Source: Gordionus sp. m RMFG-2023
Taxonomy: Eukaryota > Nematomorpha > Gordioida > Chordodea > Parachordodidae
Length of the DNA: 64,000 bases
Reading direction: 5' to 3'
NCBI RefSeq assembly: GCF_954871325.1
Contig: NC_088777.1
Span: 44,927,366 to 44,991,365 of the forward strand
Every line of letters begins with the position of its first letter. Position 1 is the first letter of the stretch. The notes below the pieces were generated by a model. That model made no database searches. It was given only the letters and a program-made list of their open reading frames with translations, and had not been told where the DNA came from. Positions 36,769-57,149 of this stretch are shown in pieces. Made by a program: the position numbers and the translations under genes.

Positions 36769-36862
36769 TCATTTTGGCCCATTTAAGACAATAATATTTG
36801 TGGTATTAGATGTCTTCATTTTGGCCATTTAAGACAATAATATTTGTGGTATTATATGTCTA
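36769..36862. repeat. Two tandem units of about 46 bp inside the LTR element
   Basis: CATTTTGGCC(C)ATTTAAGACAATAATATTTG... TGTCT is repeated twice head to tail with two or three differences. It lies in the non-coding interior of the LTR element. Confidence 0.75.
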
Positions 36863-38588
36863 GATGTATATTTTACATCCAATGTTGACAATAAGTATTG
36901 TCTTATTATTTGGTACGCCTTAAGACTCATTGAATGGTGTTATAGGTATTCCGTCTTAGGAACACAAGACCTCAAGATCAGCAGGACAGAAAGGATTGCT
37001 AAATATTTAAAATTTATGGTAAATATATATAGAAATGGACTTTTGTAATAAAGTATGTGTTGTTACATAATTATGCATTTTGGGTTTTTAAAGGGATGGA
37101 CATGTGGGATAATTTATTATTAATTAATGTTAATATATTGTATATGTAATTCAGTTTCAATTAAGGTTGATATATCATTAAGTGATCTATTGAGGGTGAG
37201 TTAATGTTGTTTATTTTGAAGTAATTAACCATTTTTATGAAATAGGATGTAATGTGAATTACAAATATGATATATTTAATTATGAATGATAATTTAAAGG
37301 AAATGAAGTATGATGAAGTCAGAATTATATCTATAATGTTATAGGTGGATAGATATTTTGGTTTAGTGCCTGCATTTGATATATATATAAATTGGGTATG
37401 GATTTATATGATATATTAGATGATGTGTAATATATTTTTTTTCAAAGTATGAAATCTTTATATTTAATATATATATATTTTTTTTTTAAATTATAAAATT
37501 TTATAAAAAGTTTTATTTGCAATTATTATATTATTTTTATGGTATGCAATGATGTGAAGGGAAAATATTTTTACAGATAAGGTCAGCCATGTTGATGGGT
37601 ATGCCTTGAGGTGGGAATATTGTTTAGTTTGCATACTGGAGAAAGTTTTTTTTTGTGTAAATTTTTTTTGTAAATTTATGCTGCATATTACATTTTTTTT
37701 TATCTTTGTAATAATTTTATAGCACATAACATTTTACTATTTATTTTATGAACATTTTTTTTATAGAAAAGACTCAAATTATTTTATATTGTGAAGGTAT
37801 ATTAAAAATTCTTTACATATATACCATATAGCCCATTATATTCTCAATTTTTGTTACTTTGCATTCTACATTTTTGTGAATTTGTGCTAATTGTGATGGC
37901 AGAGTTAGGTAGAAATGGTATATTTTTCTTAGGATGCTGAGTAATTTCTAGATGGAAAATATTGTATTTTCTACATATTATATATTTTTCCTCCCTTTAA
38001 AATATTAAATTTATTTCTATCTATACATATGTCATGTAATTTTATTTAAAATCTTTGTTCGGCAAATTTTCACAAATATTTTTAATACATAAAAATAGGT
38101 TTTTATATCTATTTTAGGAGATATTTATAAAAATGTAGCCTCGATTTTGTTTACATAACAGAAGGACAATTACATGTGTTGAAATTGCATTTCACACATA
38201 GATCATGTGTTCACATTACAGTATTATATGTAAATCATTATTTCCTAATTACCATTAATCAGACCCGAATAATGTATACTATAACTCCTATTTTCTAAAT
38301 GTCTTAAAATGAATGAATTATTATGTTTTGCTGATATTACATTGTCCATATTAATGTTCCATAGATTATAAATGCAGATACCCCAATGTACATGTCATTA
38401 TTGATAATATGTGTTTTCGCGATTATATATTGAAATGTATCGGAGATATTATATTATAAATCATCATAAGGGAAGTCGATTCGATAAATTCCCTGAACGT
38501 CTTCAAGGCGTCCCGATACAATTCAAAGGGACAATTCGATACAATACCACCACAGAGAAAGGGACGCTAGGCTTGTGAAGGGTGGGCG

Positions 38589-38913
38589 TGTTGTAGCCGC
38601 TGAAAAAAAAGAAGAAATAAATTTAATATAATATACTGAATGTCAGTCATTTTATGACATGAACAATTAATTTTCCTTGGGGGAAAGAAGGAAGAATGGG
38701 AGATGGGAAGATGCCAGCTGGGAAGAACAAAGAATGGAGGAGATTCAACTATTTTTATGAATATGAAACCTGTATAATTATTTGGATGTGAACATAAATA
38801 AAATATGGGTATTTATTTTATTATTAAGAAAGGATTGTTTGGATTGTTAAGTTATATTTTTGAGAGTAAAGGTTTGAGAGTAAAGGGCATATATTATTTA
38901 TTATTTTACAAAA
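38589..38913. repeat. Right LTR
   Basis: It is the partner of the left LTR, with the same start (TGTTGTAGCCGCTG) and end (TTTTACAAAA), followed directly by the ATTAG duplication. Confidence 0.85.
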
Positions 38914-39432
38914 ATTAGTATATCACCATTTAATACATTTTTTAAATATTTAACTTGTAATACCTAGAGATAATTGAATCGAAAATATATAAATTCCTTA
39001 TAGGGACACAACGAAGCAAATCTTGAGAGTCACTAGAAAAGAAGCCACGCTCTAGAACTCAATAAAATAATAATATCACAAATAAAACATATAATTTGAA
39101 TGTATGTTTGTATACAAAAGTGTTCAAGCCAGTTTTTAACCGATATTTTTATTTTTTATAAACCGAACCTGAACCGTTATTTTTATTCAAAACTGAATCT
39201 AAACTGAACCGATATTTGTTTCGGATCCCTGCTTTATAATAATTATGTTTATGTAATGATTTTTTTTTATTTAAAAAATTTTTAATAATTATAATTATCT
39301 TAATAAAAGAGTCTGGTTTTTAAAAAATTATCTCATTTTCGAGGAATTTAAAGTTGGCATTTAGTAACTTGGATATAATAAAATTTCAAGTATTTTGTTT
39401 TGTAATTAGAATGACTTTTGTATTTGCATCTG

Positions 39433-39492
39433 TTCTGAACAATGACATATAATACATAGACTGACGATTCATTCATAATATGTGTCATTGGT
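39433..39492. repeat. Short deleted MITE, CAATGACATATAATA termini
   Basis: CAATGACATATAATACATAG ... GACGATTCATTCA is followed by ATATGTGTCATTG. It looks like the two ends of the 25443-25776 family joined with the middle lost. Confidence 0.55.
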
Positions 39493-39659
39493 TCTGAATG
39501 AGTTTTTAACAAAAAATAGAATTTAAATTAGACATCAAATGTGTGATAAAAAATATAACAATCATAATGGTATTAAAAAAATAAATGTAATAATTTTTTA
39601 ATACATGGGTCAGATATGGTTTGCTAAAAAAAAATTCTAAATAACAAAACAAAACTTAA

Positions 39660-39800
39660 GCATGTAAAATTTATATATGACGTATGGGGATTCGGAATCT
39701 CTTGATTTTAAATCCTTTACCGAGGGCCATTTAAAAAATTTAAAAATCCGATTTAACCGGCAATGTATTCTAGCATGTGTAGAGTATTTACCTTATAAAT
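39660..39800. repeat. Interspersed palindrome-family copy (ACCGGAAAT-type)
   Basis: GGGGATTCGGAATC, TTTACCGAGGGCC and GATTTAACCGGCAATG follow the same order as at 2155-2300. It is a diverged single arm. Confidence 0.5.
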
Positions 39801-40039
39801 TTCAGCCAATTCCAGGCCATAGATATTTTATTAATTTATATGAAAAATCCATATAAAAATTAATATAAATTAGAAGTAGTTCTAAGAGGAAAAAATAAAT
39901 AATAATTTTGAAAAAACATTAATTATAAACAGTTTAATTTTTACATTAATATTTAGTATTTAAATTATAAATAGTATAATTTTGACATTTTTAGTATTTA
40001 GTATTGGACATTTAAAATAATACCAACATCAAATAATTG

Positions 40040-40330
40040 GTTGAGGAGTGGGGAGGAGTTAAACTAGTAATCCAATAGTTTTTTTTTCGTAATTATACCC
40101 TTGACTTTGTAATATATAAGAAAGGTATAATTTACACTATAATTGTGCTAATAATTATCCATAATAGTTTTTTTCGTAATTATACTCTTAACTTAGAAAG
40201 TTATAAATTACAATATATATGGCTAATGGGAGGAGTCAACCTAGCAATCCAATATAGCTTATTTTTTGTAATTATACCCTTGACTTAGAAATATATAAGA
40301 AAGGTATAACTTGCACTATTAATGAAATAA
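40040..40330. repeat. Degenerate tandem repeat, about three units
   Basis: GTAATTATACCCTTGACTT or a close variant occurs near 40090, 40175 and 40270. Each is preceded by AATCCAATA and/or TTTTTT and followed by ATATATAAGAAAGGTATAA-like sequence in the outer two. Units are about 85-95 bp with clear divergence. Confidence 0.65.
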
Positions 40331-41281
40331 TATAATAATTACCAATTATGGTTTTAAATTAAATTTATCAAAACGATGTTATTGTACATAATTAAATTGG
40401 ATGTTATTGAAATTAATATATGGTGAATTCCATATCAAATCAACCAAAAAAAGTCGATTCTCAACCCGACCCCCTTCAATTTTTCTTAAATTTTGCATAC
40501 TGGTAGTATATACTATAACTAAGAAAAAAATGAAATTTTACCTCCCAAAAGGCTTACCCGCTAAGATATGGGCGTTTAAAGCGCGGAAAAATGGTACATT
40601 TTTGACAAAAGTGTCTCATTTATTTTCAAATATCTCGAGAAATGATTAAGTTAGAAAAATAATTTAAATTTATTATGTAGCTTAATAATAGTTCTTTAAT
40701 ATGACATAAAAATAAATATGATATAAATTTGATGAATGTCCAAAACCGGATGTATAAAACCGGAAATGGCCATAGTAAAAAAAGGTATTTTTTTTTCGAA
40801 ATTTTTTTCCTGTAGATAGATATAACACTGCTTTATATTTGTACCAAATCCTAGCCTGGGATGAAAAAGGGTCTAGGAGTTATGACTCTTTATATGGCTT
40901 AAATTGATCAAAAATATCTTCATTTAATGAATACTTATGAAATAATGTTTTTTTTTATATTATGTCTAAATGATAGGCCCTAACCTTTTTTTATTTTAAT
41001 TGTTAACATATTGTGACTGAAAATTACTTGACAAAATAATTTTAAACCAATTTATAACTTTATTTTTCTGAAATGCATAATTACATATAATATAATAATT
41101 CATAATTATGTTTACAATATATCATATATTAAATTATCTAAAGAATTGGAATAAATTTTGACTTTAATTTTATTTTCGTCAAGGGGAATATAAGCATGGT
41201 ATTTTTGTGTTCCCGGAATTCTTTTTGCTCTCAAAAATCTGCTTTCTAGATGATTTTCCATATTATTGTATTCATTATTGC

Positions 41282-42770
41282 TTACAAAATGTAATTTACT
41301 CCATGTATATTATTTGTTGAAAAGTCGAATAAATCCATTGTTGTCAAAATATGGTTTTGATATGGCCGTTGCAAACTAGCTCGAGCTGCTAGCCGTTTTG
41401 TAATACCTCCTAAACTGTCGCACGGACTTTTTCCATGAGCTGTAGCAAAAAAATGCCACTCGACCTTTATACCAAAATCACATTCATGATTATAGAGATT
41501 TATGAAATTTTTTTTATTTTTATATTGGGTTACGGCTCCATCAGAAAAATAATAAATTTTGGTCAATGTATCAAATCTTTCTTTTAAAAATAAGATCATT
41601 TTAGTTTGAAATAAATAAAAGGCACAGGCATTGTGCTTAAAGCAATCTGATATCACCACTAAACTTATATGTTTTATAGTGTTGTCCTGACGATAATAAA
41701 TGATAAAAGGGTGAATAGTGGACTGATTATTTGTCCAATGAAATCCCTGTGCATGGTCTTGCACTATAAATGCATAATTTTCCGAAAAGTCGGCAATAAC
41801 TAAGTATTCGCCAACATTTAAATTAGATTTTAAATTGTTTTGAAATAATGATTGTGATGCTATAAATGAATGTGGAATCAAATTGTCTAATTTCTCATAA
41901 ATAATCTAAGAATTCATCAGCTGATTTTGTCAGCGTTTCGAGCGTTGTTCTATCAACTGCCAACCATTGTTTAAATGATATATAATCTATTGAATTCGTA
42001 TCAAATAATATAATTAGTCTTTCTTTTATTTGGGATGATCCAGGACAAAATTTACATTTATTGAAGTAACATCGAGGCTGGGCAGGATTGCACAGACTTT
42101 GTGCAATACAATGTTTATAATCGTTTATTGGAGAATAATTATAATGATCATTATTGTTTGTAAGCTGTTTTAATTTTCCCCCTATTAAAATAAGCTTAAA
42201 ATTTTGGTGTAGTGTGCAGATACACATGGTATGTGTACCTGGACCACCTGCTAAAACACAGTTTTTGGGTCGTAAGAATGCAAATCTACTGAGACCTAAC
42301 TGAATATCGTTATGAGTCTCTCTAAAGTGAACGAAAAGTTCTTTAATATTACATAAAATTAATCTTTTCTGCACTTGATCCTTTTCCCCATTTATATTCA
42401 TAGATATAAAATTATTTTTTCCAGGCATAAGCCTACTGTTTTCTTCAGAATTATAAAATTTTTTTACTTTCTCCACAATATCTTCTGAAATATACCGACT
42501 TGGTTTAATAATATTGGGATTTGAGAGAATACCCTTTTCCCTAACTAACTTCTTGGCTGTTCTGGCCATAAAATTAGTCGTGGAAAATTCTTCTTCAATT
42601 TTTTTATTAGTCCATGATTTTGGTAAAATAGTTAAAATTAAAATTTTTTCGCTGCGAGAAGTTGTTAAAAAATTTTCTTTCAATTGATTAATGATTTCGG
42701 ATTCATATTTTTCCAGAAAAAAGATTATTATAAAATTTTTTATATTATCGCATTGACGAATAGTTAACAA
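41282..42770 (-). pseudogene. DDE-type transposase of an unclassified DNA-transposon group
   Basis: Two adjoining frames (42770-41895, 291 codons; 41881-41282, 199 codons) read as one protein with a single frame change between them near 41890. Part one begins with a helix-turn-helix-like region (RSEKILILTILPKSW ... MARTAKKLV), then RLMPGK, a Cys/His-rich block (HTMCICTLHQN; DYKHC ... CNPAQPRCYFNKCKFCPG). Part two has VIADFSENYAF, YYFSDGAVTQYKN and EWHFFATAHGKSPCD. The two Asp-bearing strands plus the HFFATxHGKxPCD block look like an RNase-H-fold DDE core. I recall the same architecture as multi-copy uncharacterised proteins in several invertebrate genomes, and I do not know a superfamily name for it. 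Apart from the frame change the copy looks nearly whole. Terminal repeats were not found. Confidence 0.7.
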
Positions 42771-42779
42771 TAAAAGACT

Positions 42780-44418
42780 TTTTCCTTGTTTTAAAGATAA
42801 AAACTTTACTTAAACGAAGAATTTATTTTAGTTTTCCCAAATAATGACTTATATAACATTCTTATTTCGACCAAATCTCAGTGCAAGACTTACTCCTTTT
42901 ACATTACTTATATATCATATACAATATTAAAATTTAATCCGTTAGTTGGGGTTAAATGCAAAAAAATAGAAATTAATAAGCAGTTTTTGATATTTAGGTG
43001 TATTATGTTGGGCTTAAAAGTATATCAAAATTTTGGTTTCTGACATTTTTGCTTAGAAATTGTTAGAGTCCTAATTTCATTCAAAAGCTTGCAAAACACC
43101 CTGTAGGAGTTTTCGATGAAAAATTATATTTTTTAAATATTTTTGTAAAACATTATTTGATCGCTCAGGGAATTCATAGCCGAATAAGGAATACTAACAA
43201 GCCATCTATTGCTGGCAGTTTATGGGAAAATATTTATTTTCTGGTCTTTATGGACAAGGTCACGTGCAAAAAAATACCATAATTTTATATGACCGAATTA
43301 GGAAATGAAATGAGTCAGCTTAAACACCATTTAATAATTTATAAAAACTTTATTTATACGTTCAAATGACGTCTGATAGACACCATCCATTACGTTTTTT
43401 AAAAAAATATTATTATTATCCTTTGCTTGGTAAAAATAAAATTAACGGAAACATGCCTTAAGAACCGCTTTGAAAAAGCGTTGTCTGGAAATTGCGTAAG
43501 GCGTATAATTTTGGAAAAATTTAACTGTTTTTGGCCCAAAATATTTTGTACTAAGCCAGGTCTATCCCATCAGAAAGGGGAATGAACAAGTTTAGAGCGG
43601 TTTCAATGTAAAAATATTTAGATGGTATAAAAGATATAGTTGAAGAAATATAACTAGTTTTATTTTAAACATCTTCTAAAATTCTAGTTTTTATTGATAT
43701 AAAATAAATGATAAAACATGGAAAAATATAAAAATAATATTTAAATTAATACTAATTCAAGATGTTAAAAAAGTGTGAAGAGAATAAAAAAAAAAATTTT
43801 TATATAAAATTAAACTTAATTATCATCCTTTTTTTTCTTAATATGTTTGTAATTCCTTGAACGAAATAATTTGTTTTTTCCAAAATTAAAAAAAAACACA
43901 ATATTATATATATAAACTATATAATGATTTAAAATATCACAATACAACAAAAAGCGAATTTCAAAACGTTTTATAAATGGGTAAATGTTAATAAAATATT
44001 AATGGAATATAATGATAGATATATTGAATAATATCATTAAAATTTTAATTTGAGATATAAAAAATTTAATTGATTACGATGCGTATTTCCGTCATATTAG
44101 ACTAGCCATTATAAATCCTTCTTAAATATAAGGTTTAGATGTGTAAGCAAATCAAATGATGAGACAAAAAGAAAATAAAAGGGAAATTATATTTAAAAAA
44201 AATTGATACGACAAATATTAACGAAATATAAATAAGATACCCCAAAATCTTATTAAAAATAGGAAATTTGAAGCCATTAAAAAGCGTATCTAAAGCAACT
44301 AAAAGTAAAATTGTTATTACATTTTTAAGATAATCCAACATTATCTTACAACTTTGTGGCCCGGCAAAAAATGGCAGGCTCTGTGTGTATAGATAACCTT
44401 AATAATGTTTTAAAATCC
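42780..44418. other. AT-rich intergenic stretch, nothing recognised
   Basis: It lies between the transposase and the 3' end of the CCDC6 gene. Part of it (about 42780-43640, slightly less AT-rich) could be the 5' flank of the transposon, but no terminal inverted repeat was matched across 40400-43700. Confidence 0.4.
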
Positions 44419-44444
44419 CTATATATATATATATATATATATAT
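44419..44444. repeat. (AT)13 microsatellite
   Basis: An uninterrupted AT dinucleotide run of about 26 bp lies downstream of the CCDC6 stop. A shorter AT run lies at 22110-22125 beside exon 1 of the acyl-CoA synthetase gene. Confidence 0.85.
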
Positions 44445-44653
44445 TTATACCTTTTGCCAAAAAAAATAGTTTCAACAAAAAAATAATCTTATAAAGAAAA
44501 TTTATATTTTAAAAAATTATTCTAATATTATAAAGCTTGATTTTAAATCAACAATTCAATTTATATATGTTTTTTTAGAATGCAAAAAATAATTGATATA
44601 ATATTTAAAAATCTTTTTTAATTTTCCTATTCGCTTTTCCATATTTTTATCTA

Positions 44654-53328
<8,675 letters not shown>

Positions 53329-54287
53329 CTTTAGAATGTTTGGTGTATATTTATAAAAAATAAAAAAATAAATATTATCGTCTGTTATGCGTGATAATTT
53401 AATTTATTATTACAATCAATGAACGGGTAATAAATACCTTATGCAAAAGGCTATAAAATCTCGTAAAAATAAAATACAATTTTGTATAAAAAAAAATCGA
53501 TCTTATTTTTGGCATACAAAATATATTATAATTAAAAGGTGTTGTCTGTTTTAAAAAATATATATCTGGATAAAATGCTAATGACGTAACTCTGGACGTA
53601 TTTGATCAATTAGATCTAACGCCTTAAAATTAAATGTTTTTATAAATAAGGCCTTCAGATTTTTCCAAAACAAGCAAATAGGTAAAATTTATAATGACTG
53701 CGCGATGCGATGAAATTAAGTAAACAGTGATTGATTATAAATTTCATCTATTATTTACTTACTTTTGAAAAGCGAAGATGCGCATCAACGAAGCCTAAGA
53801 CTAGATACGCATTACCATTAGCGTAAGCCTATATTCAAAAAAGAATCGAATAGATTCATCCTTTTATTCGTCTTCGAATAAACGACTATTAGGCAAACTA
53901 TCATATGTCTTTTAATAAAAATTTTATCATTTTTATTGACTGTCAATCTGATAGGTGAATATGATTAACATTATACATCAAAACTACTTGTCATTGGCTT
54001 TTCTCAATTGGGCCAAATTAATTGTCAAAAAAATGGCATATTAGTGCGCACAAATACTCGAAAGCGGCGTCGCGAGAGCCAACAAATCATTTCAGGTATC
54101 GTGCTAATTGGTTAAATTACCGTTTGGCGTTAAAAACCATTTTGAAGTTTAATTTTCGATATATTATATATAAAAACTCTTTTAATTTCATGAGAGAGAT
54201 TTAAATTTAAAAGCAAAAACAAATATTGGACAAGTATAATCAATACATTATATAAAAAAAAGTCGATGGTTGCCACTGTATATAGAA

Positions 54288-54297
54288 GGGGGGGGGG
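54288..54297. repeat. Poly(G) run of 10
   Basis: Ten G in an otherwise AT-rich interval. 53340-54980 has no exon I can support apart from a weak candidate at 53763-53828, reported under findings. Confidence 0.85.
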
Positions 54298-54981
54298 CAA
54301 AGTAGGCATACTTTCATATTCGTACGAATAGAATAATTTCAAGTATTCCTATTCTTATCTTGCTCGAATAATTAAATTAGTGAATGGATTGGCGACAGCG
54401 ATAAACTATTAACATTTACATTTCTATAGAATAATTTGATGTGAGTTGACAATTAAATTTATAAAAAAAAAATTAAAATAGCAAATATTAGGAGAGAGAG
54501 TTATGATGTTTGTGACAATGGAAAATATGCACCATATTGGTATTTATCATTATTGAGGGCCACTAGTATCGTTTAAATTGAAAGGTGATATCGAAAACAA
54601 TCGAGACAAATACATGCTGTTTTCCATAAAGATTATAATGATTTAATTAGTAATATTCAGGATGGCGATTAGGTAAGTAAAACGGTTCCGTTCCATTCCG
54701 GTTTTTGATTTATTAAATAATACAATAAAATCTTTTTACATTGACTACTCAAGAGTGGTTAATTGGCCGATTATAGGGTCATATGATAGAATTGTTTTTT
54801 AACAACCAATACTCTCTCAAAGAACCTAAGTAAAACAATCACTATAACGAGATTGTCAAACTGATGGGGTGGTGATCACATATGGGGGTTTTACTGTACA
54901 TTTATTGTTTTTATTTGACCCAAACAAACAAAAATTGTAAAAAATAAACTGAATTTATTTTATAATAAATGATTGAATTTT

Positions 54982-55190
54982 TAGTGTTGTAAACGGTTCA
55001 ATTTTTAAAAATTTCAACCCAAATATTTTAGCCAAATTAATATTTTGCAAGCGTGGATATTTTACTAATAGATGGTAGAAAAGTTTGCGCCATCTATTAG
55101 CGAAAATCTCAAGGCTTGCGTAATATTATTTTGGCCAAAATCTTAATTCAAAATTCGCGAAATCTTGCCTTTTTTAAAAAACACTGTGAA
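54982..55190. mobile_element. TAGTGTTGTTAA-family MITE, degraded right end
   Basis: The left end TAGTGTTGTAAACGG and the fold-back core (GCAAGCGTGGATATT against AATCTCAAGGCTTGC) are clear. The right terminus has drifted to an AAAACACTGTGAAG-like sequence. Confidence 0.65.
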
Positions 55191-55729
55191 GTGTTGTTAT
55201 AAGCATAATTTATGCAATATTTTATAATCTTTTAAAATTACAATTTACGGGAAGAAAATCTTTGGGCGCCCATGAATGTTTTTGAAAGGACCTGGCTCCC
55301 AAATGCCACCCTCCCTCCATTAATTAAAAGCTCTGTAGATAGTTTTTATCTACCATATTCTATTAAGAAAATCATTTTTTTTTAAACAAACAGACGATAA
55401 AAATTTGATGTAAGATTTCTTTGTATAAAAAAAACATTTAAAATTTTTCAACTATAAAACTTTATATATTATTACCCTGTCAGAATATTTAATTTTAAAA
55501 AAGGAAATTTAATACGAAAAACGTGGAAATTTATATTATATAAAAGATGAATTAAATTAATAAAAAGCGATTTGATTGATTAAAATTAATGCAGCAAGCA
55601 AAAAAGTTAAAATTGAATCTTACATTTTCCTCCAATTTTTTTTTTTTGGTAATAAATTTTATAGGGTACAATAAAATATTTATGTAAATTAATTAGAGAA
55701 TAATTTCATATAAAAATGAATTTGATGAT

Positions 55730-55961
55730 GATATCTAGACCGACGATTTGAATGTCTGCAGGAGACCATGTGGCATGCCATTTTGGCAACCCATATAGGA
55801 TCCAGAATACTTCAAGGTAAATTTGGTCTGCTAATTACATATTTTCTTGCAAGAATAAGCCTTGAAATAATCGTGAGGTAGGGTATTATTTTATTTCGCT
55901 TAAATTAAAATTTTTTATATATGCTATGCGTAACCAAAATGACGTCCTCAGTCTAGGTATT
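55730..55961. mobile_element. MITE, CTAGACTGACGAT family
   Basis: ATATCTAGACCGACGATTTG on the left mirrors GTCCTCAGTCTAGGTAT on the right, as in the 25443-25776 element. The interior is not palindromic and codes for nothing recognisable. Confidence 0.6.
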
Positions 55962-56196
55962 ATTAAATGTGATTGGATATGCCATGTTAATTCCAAAATT
56001 AGATTCTACAAAAATTTTAAGCCTATTAATATTATAATAATTAATAATCTAAACATTATCGGGGCGTTTTTATATGATCAGAAGGCAGTTACTCCTCATT
56101 CACGAGAATTCGCGCTAACCAGAGATATAGAAAGAGACAGTTAAATAATAAATGCCACAATATAGATAGATTTTGAAAAATAAAAAAATGAGCATA

Positions 56197-56427
56197 TTAG
56201 GAAGGATATAAGAGTATAGGGGAATTGCAGGTTATGGTTCTAACATGTGAAAAGAAGACTAGAGGGGTACAACGGCGTTGGTCTGCAAAATAGAGGAATT
56301 TGGTGGAGGTTAGGGTGATGTTATTAAAGCTAGAGATGAAACAAGACGGTCTGGAAGGTCCACGGTCCTGATATAAACCGCCACGATTCGATATTGCCAC
56401 ATACTTTTCATCTCTACATAAATCCAA
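56197..56427 (-). other. Unrecognised 76-codon open frame in a GC-richer patch
   Basis: A minus-strand frame (DRGPSRPSCF ... TKFLYFADQRRCTPLVFF) has a less AT-biased composition than anything nearby. I do not recognise a family. It could be an unspliced exon of an unknown gene or part of a transposon. The plus strand of the same patch is broken by stops. Confidence 0.2.
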
Positions 56428-56964
56428 AATCCAATCCTTTTTTTGGAAGAAAAAAAATTGGCGGTAGAAGATATTTCGATGGTATATTTTTAGGAGGGGT
56501 GCGACAAAAATTTCTCTTTGGCTTTCCCTTAAATATTCTAATGGTGAAAAATGTTAATTGGGTTTCTATGAATTTTACAAATTTAAGAATAAATCTTAAT
56601 CAATCCAATTTTTACTGTTCAGTACTAAATGATTACTTGATTAAAAAATTTTTTTGACACCTTTCTTCATACTCGAGAAGTTGTATCTCGAAATTTAAAA
56701 AATTTTACTCTCCAGGTTCCCACACTCCCATCTATTTACACAGAAATGAAAGCAATCGGCAGATAAATAGGATAAATATTTCGGATTAGCCATGAATGGT
56801 GATTTAATAGCTGGTACAACGCCAAATTTTTTCGTTAGGCTAGATTATGGGTCAGTCACATAGCCGAGACCACCAGAAATGCATGAGGCCTCCAAATTTG
56901 TTCCTAATTGCTTATGGAAATAACCCCACAAATAATCTGTTGCCTTCAGTAACTAGATTTGAAC

Positions 56965-57146
56965 TGATTAAAAATGGCAAAACTTAATATTTTTTCAAGA
57001 AAAAATATTACGCAAGCCTGAATGGCACAAAGTTTGAACATCCCTTAAAGAAATCTCGAGGGTTAAGCTAAAAAAAATTTCTGGCTAAAATATTCAGTTA
57101 GCCGTTTTCTCAAAATCGGCTCAAATCGAGCCGTTTAAAAACTCTA
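56965..57146. mobile_element. TAGTGTTGTTAA-family MITE, left end degraded
   Basis: The inner arms (ACGCAAGCCTG ... CTCGAGGGTTAAG) and the right end CTCAAATCGAGCCGTTTAAAAACTCTA match the family. The left end is reduced to an AAAAATGGCAAAACTTAATA-like sequence. Confidence 0.65.
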
Positions 57147-57149
57147 CAT

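Larger units (their letters stand above)
36222..38913. mobile_element. Non-coding LTR retroelement (LARD/TRIM-like) with 5-bp TSD
   Basis: Two nearly identical LTRs of about 325 bp (36222-36545 and 38589-38913) begin TGTTGTAGCCGCTG and flank a 2.04-kb interior. ATTAG precedes the left LTR (36217-36221) and follows the right one (38914-38918). A purine-rich tract precedes the right LTR (GAGAAAGGGACG ... GAAGGGTGGGCG), as expected for a polypurine tract. The interior has no gag or pol resemblance, so the element is non-autonomous. High LTR identity makes it young, and it is younger than the MITE it split. Confidence 0.85.
35988..39231. mobile_element. hAT-type MITE split by an LTR element
   Basis: The left end CTGGGATCTAAACCGAA is mirrored by GTTTCGGATCCCTG. 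Flanks CTTTATGA (35980-35987) and CTTTATAA (39232-39239) form an 8-bp duplication with one mismatch. Subterminal AACCGAA / CTGAACC motifs occur in both arms. Removing the LTR insertion leaves about 550 bp of non-coding MITE. Confidence 0.8.
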
